A stretch of DNA of 57,859 bases from an uncultured Clostridia bacterium (GTDB taxonomy: Bacteria; Bacillota; Clostridia; Oscillospirales; CAG-272): assembly GCA_944391805.1 (NCBI GenBank), contig CALXUY010000032.1:1-57859 (forward strand), read 5' to 3'. Position numbers and translations under genes: made by a program. Below are positions 1 through 7,880 of this stretch, piece by piece. Below the pieces are notes generated by a model. It did not search any database. It worked only from the letters and a program-made list of their open reading frames with translations, and had not been told where the DNA came from. Position 1 is the first letter of the stretch. Every line of letters begins with the position of its first letter.

Positions 1-348
1 ATAGCTCTGGCGGATGATCTGGTAAAAGTATGCCGCCCGCCGGATATCCGGAAGGACGGCTTTGGTGTGCAGGAGCTGCCGGATATAGGCAAAGTCCTCG
101 CGGGAATTGAGGACAAAGGTGAGCTCCTGGCACAGCTCAGCGGGATGCTCCCGGACACAGCGGAACAGGTTGGTCAGGTTGGAATTGCAGTCGTTATAGA
201 CCTCAAATTTACCAACCGGTTTATGGAACAATACCCAGCCCCCGCCGCCGAACACCTCGACATACCGGCCGCACCCCCGGTGGAGCCGGCAGACAATGGC
301 GACCCGCAGCGCCTTCTTCCCGCCGACCCAGGACAGAAAGCTGTTCAT
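1..348 (-). CDS. DNA adenine methylase (D12/Dam class), N-terminal part, cut by window start
   Basis: N6-adenine DNA methyltransferase that would transfer a methyl group from S-adenosylmethionine to adenine in a short target. Only the first 116 residues are in the window and the frame is open at base 1. The protein opens MNSFLSWVGGKKALR, the S-adenosylmethionine-binding WxGGK motif of D12-class enzymes, followed about 20 residues later by YVEVFGGGGWVLF, the family's (E/V)xFxGGG motif. The later catalytic DPPY motif would lie outside the window. The ATG follows a strong ribosome site (AAGGAG, about 6 bases upstream). Three very small ORFs with good ribosome sites, one of them a DUF3789 protein, lie upstream on the same strand. 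That company is typical of conjugative elements or prophages in Firmicutes, so this is probably an element-borne orphan methylase. Confidence 0.85.
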   Translation of the reverse strand, partial: MNSFLSWVGGKKALRVAIVCRLHRGCGRYVEVFGGGGWVLFHKPVGKFEVYNDCNSNLTNLFRCVREHPAELCQELTFVLNSREDFAYIRQLLHTKAVLPDIRRAAYFYQIIRQSY

Positions 349-438
349 GGATATCTCCTTTCCGGGACCGCTTTGCGCAGACAAAAAGGCCGTCCTGCGC
401 CTTTTCCTGCGCAAAACGGCCTTTTGTATGATGAGATT

Positions 439-522
439 TTATCTTCTGTTGATCTGAAACAGGCACATCGCAAACACACCGACGGTGCCTCCGGCAAGCA
501 AGCCGAGAAAAAACATCAGCAT
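439..522 (-). CDS. DUF3789-like 27-residue membrane peptide
   Basis: A 27-residue protein reading MLMFFLGLLAGGTVGVFAMC and ending QINRR. It is one hydrophobic, glycine-containing helix with a short basic tail. I recognise it as the DUF3789 type, tiny proteins common in integrative conjugative elements of Firmicutes; their function is unknown. The start has an AGGAG site 8 to 9 bases upstream and overlaps the stop of the preceding small ORF by a few bases, which suggests translational coupling. It is too short for most gene finders, but the family match and ribosome site make it credible. Confidence 0.75.
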   Translation of the reverse strand: MLMFFLGLLAGGTVGVFAMCLFQINRR

Positions 523-647
523 AGGGACTGCTCCTCACTTTCATGGTGAGTATTGACCGCAGTATCACGGCTATTCATTTCCTCTGCTTTTTTCGCATCG
601 AATCTACGGTGGGCGAATCTCTGTGGCGGACTGGTTTCTTTCTTCAT
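516..647 (-). CDS. small basic/polar protein of mobile element (43 aa)
   Basis: A 43-residue hydrophilic ORF starting MKKETSPPQRFAHRRFDAKK. It has a perfect AGGAGG ribosome site 8 bases upstream. Its start overlaps the stop of the upstream 29-residue ORF in an ATGA arrangement, and its stop overlaps the DUF3789 start, so the three tiny genes look translationally coupled. I do not recognise a family and no function can be given. The case for a real gene rests on the ribosome site and tight packing. Confidence 0.55.
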   Translation of the reverse strand: MKKETSPPQRFAHRRFDAKKAEEMNSRDTAVNTHHESEEQSLC

Positions 648-733
648 CTGCTGATCCTCCTGTGGATGTGTTGCGTTCCGTGATCTCCGGGCCATGAAGG
701 CGGGGGAGAACGGATGGAATATCTGTTTTTCAT
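644..733 (-). CDS. tiny ORF of mobile element (29 aa)
   Basis: A 29-residue ORF beginning MKNRYSIRSPPPSWPGDH, with AGGAGG located about 8 bases before the ATG. Its stop codon overlaps the start of the next small ORF (ATGA). No family is recognised. It may be a leader peptide that couples translation of the downstream small genes rather than a functional protein. Confidence 0.4.
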   Translation of the reverse strand: MKNRYSIRSPPPSWPGDHGTQHIHRRISR

Positions 734-835
734 ATAGACGAACCTCCTGTTCTGTCAGTGGAAGGGAAGGGGGGAGCCCTCCAAATCCGGACATTATTTC
801 TTTACAAAAATTTTTTGAAAAGGGCAAAAAAATAA

Positions 836-872
836 GGGGCAATTCTCATGAGATCATCATGAAAATTGCCCC
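836..872. repeat. 16-bp inverted repeat upstream of the mobile-element ORFs
   Basis: The arms GGGGCAATTCTCATGA (836-851) and TCATGAAAATTGCCCC (857-872) match at 15 of 16 positions around a 5-base loop. No U-tract follows on either strand, so it is not an obvious terminator. It lies between the minus-strand element genes and the tRNA genes and could be an operator or part of an element end. Confidence 0.6.
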
Positions 873-980
873 GAAATGCGAGGGTACAGGGTTCAAATCC
901 TCTCACACGCCGTTTGGCATCTATCAAACCGCATCAAAAAGTCATTTTTCAAAAAACGAGAAAAAACGAGAAAATACAAG

Positions 981-1006
981 AAAAACGCAGGAAAACCTGC
1001 GTTTTT
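981..1006 (-). terminator. intrinsic terminator downstream of the tRNA pair
   Basis: The perfect stem-loop AAAAACGCAGG-AAAA-CCTGCGTTTTT has T runs on both strands. It lies about 30 bases past the 3' end of tRNA-fMet and fits as the terminator of the minus-strand tRNA unit. Confidence 0.75.
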
Positions 1007-1035
1007 CGGGTGGGATCTATTTCGACCCTTAAACT

Positions 1036-1113
<78 letters not shown>

Positions 1114-1139
1114 ATATAACAATGAAACCAAATCTCCGG

Positions 1140-1228
1140 TGGTGCCGGTGACCGGGATCGAACCGGTACGATACTTACGTATCACGGGATTTTAAGTCCC
1201 GGGCGTCTGCCTGTTCCGCCACACCGGC
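1140..1228 (-). tRNA. tRNA-Leu (TAA)
   Basis: A class II tRNA with a long variable arm. The acceptor GCCGGTG pairs with CACCGGC, the anticodon loop is CTTAAAA (anticodon TAA), the T loop is TTCGATC and CCA is encoded. It lies 26 bases upstream of tRNA-fMet on the same strand, probably in one transcript. Confidence 0.93.
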
Positions 1229-1487
1229 AGGTGTTCACCGGAGAACTCGCTTCCCTGATTTCGTGATATCTATTATACCACGCTTTGGCCGTTTTGTCAA
1301 CCCCTTTCGAAAAAATTTTCAGGAAAATGCATTCCAAAGCCGGATATAAACATAAAATATTTTTAGGAGTGTACCAATCCGGATTCGGAAAAGCGCCCAT
1401 GTCTTGGGCAATGCCGCCGATTGGACGCTTTTTGCCGACAGGCTGGGAGCCACGCTTGTGCGCGGCCCCTCGGATTCTGCTGTGTGC

Positions 1488-2906
1488 TTATGAAAACAGG
1501 ATGCTCTGTAATGCCATGGAGTCCTCGTAGCTGATGCGCTTCCAGCATCCGCCCATCCGCCGGATATACGTGTTGTCAAACAGGTAAATTTCTGTTGCCC
1601 GTCCGTAACCCGGACCGTCGGTATAAGAAATAGAGATGATCAGCGTGGTGCCGGGGCGGTCGCCGGGGTCTCTTTCAAAAAAGTTTTCAAATTTCAGCGA
1701 ATTGATGCAGTTGATCAACGCAACCATCTGTTCCTTGGATTCCAGCGTGATTTTTTTTGTCTCGTCCGCGGGTTCGGACCATACGGATACCCCTGACAGC
1801 TTGTCAAGCGGCAGGTTGTGTGGAATATAATAGTCGTTCAGCTCCTGCAGTGTAAATTCGTATTCCTGATGCGACACCTCCACGGTGTCGGATAAAACCG
1901 TGATGGGGTAGACCGGCGCCTCGGTGGGGATCCGGTTGTACGGCACCCACGCAAAGGAGCGGATCTGCCCGTTTTCGGCGTCGTAATCCATGCGGAACAT
2001 ACTCGTTTCATTGGTTGTGTCGTAAACGATATGGAAGCCGCTGATATACGAATGTGTCATAAATTCGTTGATCCCGTCTCTCAGCTCGGCGAGCTCGGTC
2101 ATGCAGGAATAATACGCATCTCCGTTTTTGAATGTGATGATGATGCCCCGATTGACTCCGTAGTACAGCTCCGTGGCCACAATCTGCACGGTTCCGGTCC
2201 CGATTCTGGAGGCCAGAAATTCATCCTGCCCGGTTACTTCGATGCAGAAATGAACGGCGGTGGTGATGCGTATCGGATATTCGGAAATGTCAAAATATTC
2301 GATTCTGCCGGGGGCGGTCTCCTCGGAAGAAGCGGGAAGCATCACATCCCCCGGGTCGGAGACTGTGTCGCTTGCTGTCGGATTTCCCGGCTTCGGCGGA
2401 GTTTGCGTAGCACGAAAAGAGACGCTCCGCAGGGGCAGGACTGCGCTGCCTGCCTGTAAAGCATCCCCGGCCTGCAGGGAGTTTTGCTGCTGTGCGGGGC
2501 TTGGCGACTCCAGAATCATTCTCATACCGCCGTAATAGTTGACCTTATCCATGGAATCCATGAAAAATCCGGCATCGGTGCCCGGATGTTGGCCCGGATC
2601 GTTGGGGACGACAGGGAGCCGGGAATCCGCCGTTCCGTCTCCGCCGGGAACGGTGAAATTCGGATCGGTTTTTTTCAGCATGGGCAGAAAGGGCAGGGAA
2701 ATCAGCGCCAAGCCGAACAGCAGGGCAAAGCAGGTGCCGGCTATCGCGGCGCTGTGGCGGAGCCGCGATGCCGGCCCCGGCCGCTTTTTGCTTTTTACAT
2801 AGCGCTTCAGCTTCCGGGCGTTGTCGGTTTCGTAGGCGTCGTCAAGCAGCTTCTGATCGATTTGCAGCAGGCGCTTGGCCAGCTTTTCCTCACGGGATTG
2901 TTTCAT
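1488..2906 (-). CDS. membrane protein coupled to ECF sigma factor, probable anti-sigma or sensor
   Basis: A 472-residue protein with a charged cytoplasmic N-terminus (about 1-50), one hydrophobic segment (about 51-76, IAGTCFALLFGLALISLPFL), and a large outer part with a Thr/Pro/Ser-rich stretch (about 85-190) and a C-terminal half of beta-rich appearance. The start overlaps the stop of the upstream sigma-factor gene (ATGA), with AGGAGG inside that gene, so the two are translationally coupled. Single-span proteins encoded directly after an ECF sigma factor usually bind and inhibit it, or sense envelope conditions. I see no named domain such as RsiV or RsgI and no zinc-binding HxxxCxxC, so the anti-sigma role is inferred from position and topology. 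Confidence 0.65.
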   Translation of the reverse strand: MKQSREEKLAKRLLQIDQKLLDDAYETDNARKLKRYVKSKKRPGPASRLRHSAAIAGTCFALLFGLALISLPFLPMLKKTDPNFTVPGGDGTADSRLPVVPNDPGQHPGTDAGFFMDSMDKVNYYGGMRMILESPSPAQQQNSLQAGDALQAGSAVLPLRSVSFRATQTPPKPGNPTASDTVSDPGDVMLPASSEETAPGRIEYFDISEYPIRITTAVHFCIEVTGQDEFLASRIGTGTVQIVATELYYGVNRGIIITFKNGDAYYSCMTELAELRDGINEFMTHSYISGFHIVYDTTNETSMFRMDYDAENGQIRSFAWVPYNRIPTEAPVYPITVLSDTVEVSHQEYEFTLQELNDYYIPHNLPLDKLSGVSVWSEPADETKKITLESKEQMVALINCINSLKFENFFERDPGDRPGTTLIISISYTDGPGYGRATEIYLFDNTYIRRMGGCWKRISYEDSMALQSILFS

Positions 2907-3466
2907 AAACGGATGTCCTCCTGTTCCAATGTTTTTCTGAGTGCTTTTCTGGCACGATACAGTCTGACCGACACGTGATTTTCACTCAGGCCGAACCGCT
3001 CGGCCAGGCTTGCCACCGGTTCCAGATAGACATACCGGCGGACAAACAGCACCTGTGTTTCGGGATTCAGACTGCGGACAAAATCGGAAAGAATCAACCG
3101 GATGCGCTCCGACCGTTCGTCATGATGGGGTTCGGTGGGCTTTTCGGCCGGCAGGCACTCCTCCAGCTCGGAGAGCATGACCAGATAACCGGCGTTTCTC
3201 TTTTGCCGCGTGTTATACCGGAGCCGGTCGATTCCGATGCGGCGGGCCAGGGTGCGGAGGTATGCGGGGAGGCTGTCCGGCCGGTTGGGGGGAATGCTGT
3301 TCCATACTGCGAGCAGCACATCGTTCGCACACTCGTCCACATCGCATTCATCCCCCAATATTTCCCGTATTGTCTGCCTGTAGAGCCGGGAGTATTTGCA
3401 GGAGATTTCGGACAGTGCGGCTTCCGCACGCTGAAGCAACAGCTCGATGATGGTATTGTCGTCCAT
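2903..3466 (-). CDS. ECF-type RNA polymerase sigma factor
   Basis: A 187-residue sigma-70 family factor of the extracytoplasmic-function type. Region 2 is about residues 20-90, containing DECANDVLLAVW and LPAYLRTLARRIGIDRLR, which bind core polymerase and the -10 element. Region 4 is about 125-185, with the helix-turn-helix SLAERFGLSENHVSVRLYRA that reads the -35 element. I start at MDDNTIIELL because AAAGGAG lies 7 bases upstream; an in-frame upstream ATG 16 codons earlier has no comparable site. The gene is translationally coupled to the downstream membrane protein. The regulon and inducing signal are not visible. Confidence 0.88.
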   Translation of the reverse strand: MDDNTIIELLLQRAEAALSEISCKYSRLYRQTIREILGDECDVDECANDVLLAVWNSIPPNRPDSLPAYLRTLARRIGIDRLRYNTRQKRNAGYLVMLSELEECLPAEKPTEPHHDERSERIRLILSDFVRSLNPETQVLFVRRYVYLEPVASLAERFGLSENHVSVRLYRARKALRKTLEQEDIRL

Positions 3467-3600
3467 GGCACTCCTTTCCGTGGTGTCGGATGCGGCGGCG
3501 CTTGATTCCTTCACTCTATCCTGTCGATGTATGTTTTCATATATGACAGATATTTTTCAAAAGTTTTGCATATCGGAAAAATTTTTGTGCAAATCCGGGG

Positions 3601-3628
3601 AAAACAAAGCGACACCGCGCGGTGTCGC
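3601..3628 (-). terminator. intrinsic terminator of the mutS-mutL-lipoprotein-tgt run
   Basis: The perfect 20-base palindrome GCGACACCGCGCGGTGTCGC (3609-3628) is followed on the minus strand by TTTGTTTT, directly after the tgt stop codon. Confidence 0.85.
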
Positions 3629-3633
3629 CTGTT

Positions 3634-4770
3634 TTACAGCTCGGAGCGTTCCCCGAGCAGAATGTGATATTTCTGATAGAACGACTCGAACCAGCCGCCC
3701 TCGAGCGCCTCGCGGATGCGTGCGGTCAGCTCGTTGTAAAAATACAGGTTGTGCACCACGGCCAGATGCATGCCCACGGCCTCCTTGGCCTTGAGCAGAT
3801 GGCGGACATAGGAGCGGCTGTAATGGCGGCAGGCCGGGCAGCCGCAGCCCTCGTCAAAGGGCTTCGGATCCTTGGCGTATTTTTCGTTGAGCAGATTCAG
3901 CTTGCCGTGCCATGTGAACAGGTTGCCGTGGCGGGCGTTGCGGCTGGGCATGACGCAGTCGAAAAAGTCCACCCCCAGGTGCACGGCCTCGAGAATGTTG
4001 CAGGGGGTTCCCACCCCCATCAGGTAGCGGGGCTTGCCTGCCGGCATGTGGGGCTCCACCGCGTCGATGATGCGGTACATCTCCTCGGTCGGCTCTCCCA
4101 CAGCCAGACCGCCCAGCGCGTAGCCGTCGCAATCCAGCTCGGCAATCTGCTGCATGTGCCGGATGCGCAGGTCCTCGTAGGTGCCCCCCTGATTGATGCC
4201 GAACAGCAGCTGATGCCGGTTGATGGTATCCGGCAGGGCATTCAGGCGGGCAAGCTCGGCCTTGCACCGCCCCAGCCAGCGGTAGGTGCGGGCGATGCTC
4301 TCCTCGCAATAGCGGTAGGGAGCGGGATTCTCGATGCACTCGTCAAAGGCCATGGCAATTGTGGAGGCGAGATTGGACTGAATCTGCATGCTCTCCTCCG
4401 GGCCCATGAAGATGCGTTTGCCGTCGATGTGCGACTGAAAGCGCACCCCCTCCTCGGTGATTTTGCGGAGCTGCGCCAGAGAGAACACCTGAAAGCCGCC
4501 GCTGTCGGTGAGAATCGGACGGTCCCAGTTCATGAATTTCTGCAGGCCGCCCATCTCATGGATCAGCCGGTCGCCCGGACGCAGGTGCAGGTGATAGGTG
4601 TTGGAAAGCTCGACCTGGCAGCCGATTTCCCGCAGCTCCATCGTGGTCACGCCCCCCTTGATGGCGGCGCAGGTGCCCACGTTCATAAAGACCGGCGTCT
4701 GGATGTCGCCGTGCACGGTGTGCAGCACGCCTCTGCGCGCACGCCCGTCGGTGGTGAGTATTTCAAACAT
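3634..4770 (-). CDS. tgt: queuine/preQ1 tRNA-guanine transglycosylase
   Basis: Exchanges guanine 34 in the anticodon of Asp, Asn, His and Tyr tRNAs for preQ1 in queuosine synthesis. The protein is 378 residues, the usual bacterial length. It has the nucleophile loop LTDSGGFQVFSL (about residue 90), the substrate-pocket motif GGLAVGEP (about 220), and the C-terminal zinc site CGCPACRHYSR followed by the His in AVVHNL. The ATG lies 7 bases after GGAAAGGA. It follows the collagen-like lipoprotein gene on the same strand and ends at a strong intrinsic terminator. No other queuosine gene is nearby. Confidence 0.96.
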   Translation of the reverse strand: MFEILTTDGRARRGVLHTVHGDIQTPVFMNVGTCAAIKGGVTTMELREIGCQVELSNTYHLHLRPGDRLIHEMGGLQKFMNWDRPILTDSGGFQVFSLAQLRKITEEGVRFQSHIDGKRIFMGPEESMQIQSNLASTIAMAFDECIENPAPYRYCEESIARTYRWLGRCKAELARLNALPDTINRHQLLFGINQGGTYEDLRIRHMQQIAELDCDGYALGGLAVGEPTEEMYRIIDAVEPHMPAGKPRYLMGVGTPCNILEAVHLGVDFFDCVMPSRNARHGNLFTWHGKLNLLNEKYAKDPKPFDEGCGCPACRHYSRSYVRHLLKAKEAVGMHLAVVHNLYFYNELTARIREALEGGWFESFYQKYHILLGERSEL

Positions 4771-4820
4771 GTTGGTTCCTTTCCGGTGGCAAAAATACAG
4801 TTTGCCCCTTGGATTTGTTA

Positions 4821-5336
4821 TCAGGAAACGGGATGAATGGGCCCCCAGCCCCCTTCCGTATTGGCGCCTCCGTCGACAATGGGGGATGATTCATCGGTGT
4901 CGCTTTCGGTTTCCGGAATCACAACCTCCTCGTCTCCGTTATCGTAAAAGATATGCCATTTTCCGTCTATGATGCGGATGGAGACGATCTCCTTCCCGTC
5001 TTTTCCGACCACGGTGCCGAGATTTTTGCGTTGCCCGTTTGTATAGGTGACGATCAGTTCGTTGTTGACAATCTGAAGCTCTTGTATTCCAACTCCGTCG
5101 GCTCCGTCTTTTCCCGGAGTACCGGGGGCGCCGTCCGCGCCGTCTTCGCCGTCCTCTCCGGGCTGGCCGTCCTGCGGCCGGACCTGTCCCAAAATCTGTT
5201 GGGTTCCGTCCGGATACTGCACAATCAGATTGCCGCTTTCGTCAATGGTAAAATCGGGTGCATCGTAGGTTCCGCCGCACGAAGCAAGCGTTGTAATCAT
5301 AAGCACGCATAGGACCAATAAAAATATCCGTTTCAT
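4821..5336 (-). CDS. lipoprotein with short collagen-like Gly-X-Y stretch
   Basis: A 171-residue secreted lipoprotein. A signal peptide and lipobox (TTLASC, Cys about residue 20) predict membrane anchoring. Residues about 57-83 read as consecutive Gly-X-Y triplets (GQP GED GED GAD GAP GTP GKD GAD), a collagen-like run of about nine repeats. Two similar beta segments flank it: SGNLIVQYPDGTQQILG before, NNELIVTYTNGQRKNLGTVVG after, and then a third, DGKWHIFYDNGDEEVVI. Short Gly-X-Y runs between such beta units occur in bacterial surface proteins. It has a good ribosome site (AAAGGAG/AAAGGAAA) and lies 27 bases after mutL, so it probably shares that transcript, although a functional link is not obvious. 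Function unknown. Confidence 0.8.
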   Translation of the reverse strand: MKRIFLLVLCVLMITTLASCGGTYDAPDFTIDESGNLIVQYPDGTQQILGQVRPQDGQPGEDGEDGADGAPGTPGKDGADGVGIQELQIVNNELIVTYTNGQRKNLGTVVGKDGKEIVSIRIIDGKWHIFYDNGDEEVVIPETESDTDESSPIVDGGANTEGGWGPIHPVS

Positions 5337-5363
5337 CTTTTTTCCTTTGCTCCTTTTGAAAAG

Positions 5364-7853
5364 TCAGAATCCCGTCCGGTCAAACTGCCGGTCAAGCGTG
5401 CGCCGGGAGAGCTCCATGGCAACCGGACGGCCGTGCGGACAGAAGGTGATGTCGGGAAGCTGCATCAGCCTGTCCACCAGCCATTCGATATGCCCGGGAG
5501 CGTAGACCCTGCCGGCCTTGATGGCCGCCTTGCAGGCCGCCTGATAGAGCGCTTTTTCAAATATGATATCGCGCGTAAGCCGGACGCTGCCGGTGTTGTC
5601 GAGCAGCCGGCCGGCCATGGTTTGCAGCATATCGGCTACCGCTCCGGTCTCCACTCCCTCGGGGATGGCGTCGGCGGATACCGTGTTGCGGGCATAGCGC
5701 AGCGAAAAACCGATTTTGCACAGTTCTTCGTCGTACTGCTTCAGTACCTCCACCTCGGCCGAGGTCATCATCACGTCGACCGGAAGCATCAGGAGCTGGG
5801 AGCTTGGCTCCAGCTCGTGCAGCCCGGCCTTGAGCTGCTCAAACAGAATGCGCTCGTGTGCGGCGTGCTGGTCGATGATGAGCATTTTGTCCTCCAGCTC
5901 CACAATCACATAGGCGTGGAACACGTCGCCCACCAGCCGGTAGGGCGGGGGAGACGGGAGAGTGCCGTCCGCCGGCACGTTGGAGGGGGCGGATGCGCCC
6001 GCACCGTCCGGCGCGGGGATCTCGCAGGCGGCACCATCGTCCGGCGGCACCGCCGCACCCGAAGCGGGAGCCTGTGCGGATGCGGGCGAATCGCTGATGC
6101 AGGTGTGGGCGTTGCCTGCGGCATCGCACGGATGCGCGGACACAGGCGTATCTGCCGTTGCGATGCCGGAGGCGGTTGGCTCACTGCCCGTATCGGCCCG
6201 TCCGGCAGCCAGCGATGCGTGCAGCAGCGGCGTGGGGGAGAGATCGGGCAGTGGGATGCCACCCTCCCGCGGGTCAATCGGGGGAATTTCCGATGCGGCG
6301 TTCGGCGCGGCAGTCGGTTCAGGAATTTCCGAACTGGCCGCATCATCCCGCCCGGATGCCGGATCGGGAATGCTCGGATCGGCGGCGTTCGGCACGGCGG
6401 GATGGGCGCTCTCCTCGGCAGCGGGGGCCCCGGAAGCGGTCTTTTCAGCGGCGGGCGCCCCGGCGGCGCTCGCAAAGGACTGCCCGGTCACATCCGCCGC
6501 CACGGGCCCGGCCATGGGCGGAGATGCTGCGGGCGTTCTGCCATTTTGCGGAACCGCGGTGTCCGGCGGGGCGGGGCAGGGGGATTGGCTTTGTCCGTCG
6601 GACGGCTTCCGGCCGCCCGACACAGAGGGGGCCTGCCCCTCTGCGCGCCGGCTCCCGGGCTGCATCATCTGCCGGTATTCCTCGGCTGTCATGCGCTCCT
6701 GCGGCTGCGGCTGGCTGCGCCCCGAGAGATCATAGGAGAGCTGGCGGGTGCGCAGCGCCTCCGGGCGTTCGTTTTCCACCGGAACCGTCGCATCCGACAT
6801 CCTTCCATGTCCACCCGACCTGCTTCTGCGCAGCCCGCTCTCCAGATTCATGGCAGGGCGGCTCGCGTTGCTCTCCAGCGCGGTCCGCACCGTGTAGTAA
6901 ACGGCCTCGAACACCGCCTTTTCATTGGAGAACTTCACCTCCAGCTTGGCCGGGTGCACGTTCACATCCACCCGGGCGGGATTGACGTCGATATAGAGCA
7001 CGCAGCAGGGGAACCTTTCGGGGGGCATATAGGAGGTGAAGGCCTGCTCGAGCGCCGCCGTCGCGGTTTTGCTCTTGACATAGCGACCGTTGACAAAAAA
7101 GTTTTCAAAATTGCGGTTGGCCTTGTAGTTGTCGGTGCGGCCGATGTAGCCCCTGACCGTGATGCCCTCGTTCTCCCCGTTCACCTCGATCAGGCGGTTG
7201 GCGAATTCCCGCCCGAACAGGGCATAAATCGCGCTCTTGAGGCTGCCGTCCCCGGCGGTTTCCAGCTTGACGGTTCCGTCCACCACCAGCCGCACGGCAA
7301 GCCCGGGGTTGGAAAGCGCGATTTTTTCGACATATGCCGTGACCGCCATGGTCTCGGTCACGTCCTTTTTGAGAAATTTGCGCCGCGCAGGCACGTTGGC
7401 AAAGAGATTTTCCACAATCACCGAGGTGCCGGTGGAGCAGCCCTGCTCGGTCACGGTGATGTGCTCCCCGCCGTGCGCCTGGAGCAGCGCGCCAAAGGGC
7501 GCGTCGGCGGTTTTGGAAATGATGCGCAGGTCGGAAACCGACGCGATGGCCGCGAGCGCCTCCCCGCGAAAGCCGAGCGTGGCGATTCCCTCAAGATCGG
7601 CCGCCTCCTTGATTTTGCTGGTCGCGTGACGGCGGATGGCAACCGGCAGGTCGTCCGGCGACATGCCGCAGCCGTTGTCGGTGACCCGCATAAAGGTCAC
7701 GCCGCCATGCTGAATTTCCACCGCGACCCGGGTGGCCCCCGCGTCGATGGCGTTCTCCATCAGCTCCTTGATGACCGACGCCGGGCGGTCGACAACCTCC
7801 CCCGCCGCAATCAGGTTGGCCACGGCAAAGGACAGAACATTGATCACACCCAT
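5364..7853 (-). CDS. mutL: DNA mismatch repair endonuclease MutL
   Basis: Couples MutS mismatch recognition to strand incision. The N-terminal GHKL ATPase (residues 1-330) carries ELMENAIDAGA, VTDNGCGM and TLGFRGEALAAI. The C-terminal dimerisation and nuclease domain (from about 645) has DQHAAHERILFEQL, the metal-dependent endonuclease motif of MutL proteins in bacteria lacking MutH, plus QAACKAAIKAG and FCPHGRPVAMEL. The two are joined by about 300 residues of Ala/Pro/Ser-rich low-complexity sequence, which makes the protein 829 residues where 600-670 is usual. It starts at MGVINVLS after TAGGAGG and begins 27 bases after mutS in the same operon. Confidence 0.96.
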   Translation of the reverse strand: MGVINVLSFAVANLIAAGEVVDRPASVIKELMENAIDAGATRVAVEIQHGGVTFMRVTDNGCGMSPDDLPVAIRRHATSKIKEAADLEGIATLGFRGEALAAIASVSDLRIISKTADAPFGALLQAHGGEHITVTEQGCSTGTSVIVENLFANVPARRKFLKKDVTETMAVTAYVEKIALSNPGLAVRLVVDGTVKLETAGDGSLKSAIYALFGREFANRLIEVNGENEGITVRGYIGRTDNYKANRNFENFFVNGRYVKSKTATAALEQAFTSYMPPERFPCCVLYIDVNPARVDVNVHPAKLEVKFSNEKAVFEAVYYTVRTALESNASRPAMNLESGLRRSRSGGHGRMSDATVPVENERPEALRTRQLSYDLSGRSQPQPQERMTAEEYRQMMQPGSRRAEGQAPSVSGGRKPSDGQSQSPCPAPPDTAVPQNGRTPAASPPMAGPVAADVTGQSFASAAGAPAAEKTASGAPAAEESAHPAVPNAADPSIPDPASGRDDAASSEIPEPTAAPNAASEIPPIDPREGGIPLPDLSPTPLLHASLAAGRADTGSEPTASGIATADTPVSAHPCDAAGNAHTCISDSPASAQAPASGAAVPPDDGAACEIPAPDGAGASAPSNVPADGTLPSPPPYRLVGDVFHAYVIVELEDKMLIIDQHAAHERILFEQLKAGLHELEPSSQLLMLPVDVMMTSAEVEVLKQYDEELCKIGFSLRYARNTVSADAIPEGVETGAVADMLQTMAGRLLDNTGSVRLTRDIIFEKALYQAACKAAIKAGRVYAPGHIEWLVDRLMQLPDITFCPHGRPVAMELSRRTLDRQFDRTGF

Positions 7854-7880
7854 CCGGGGGACCTCCTAATCTCTGGAAAT

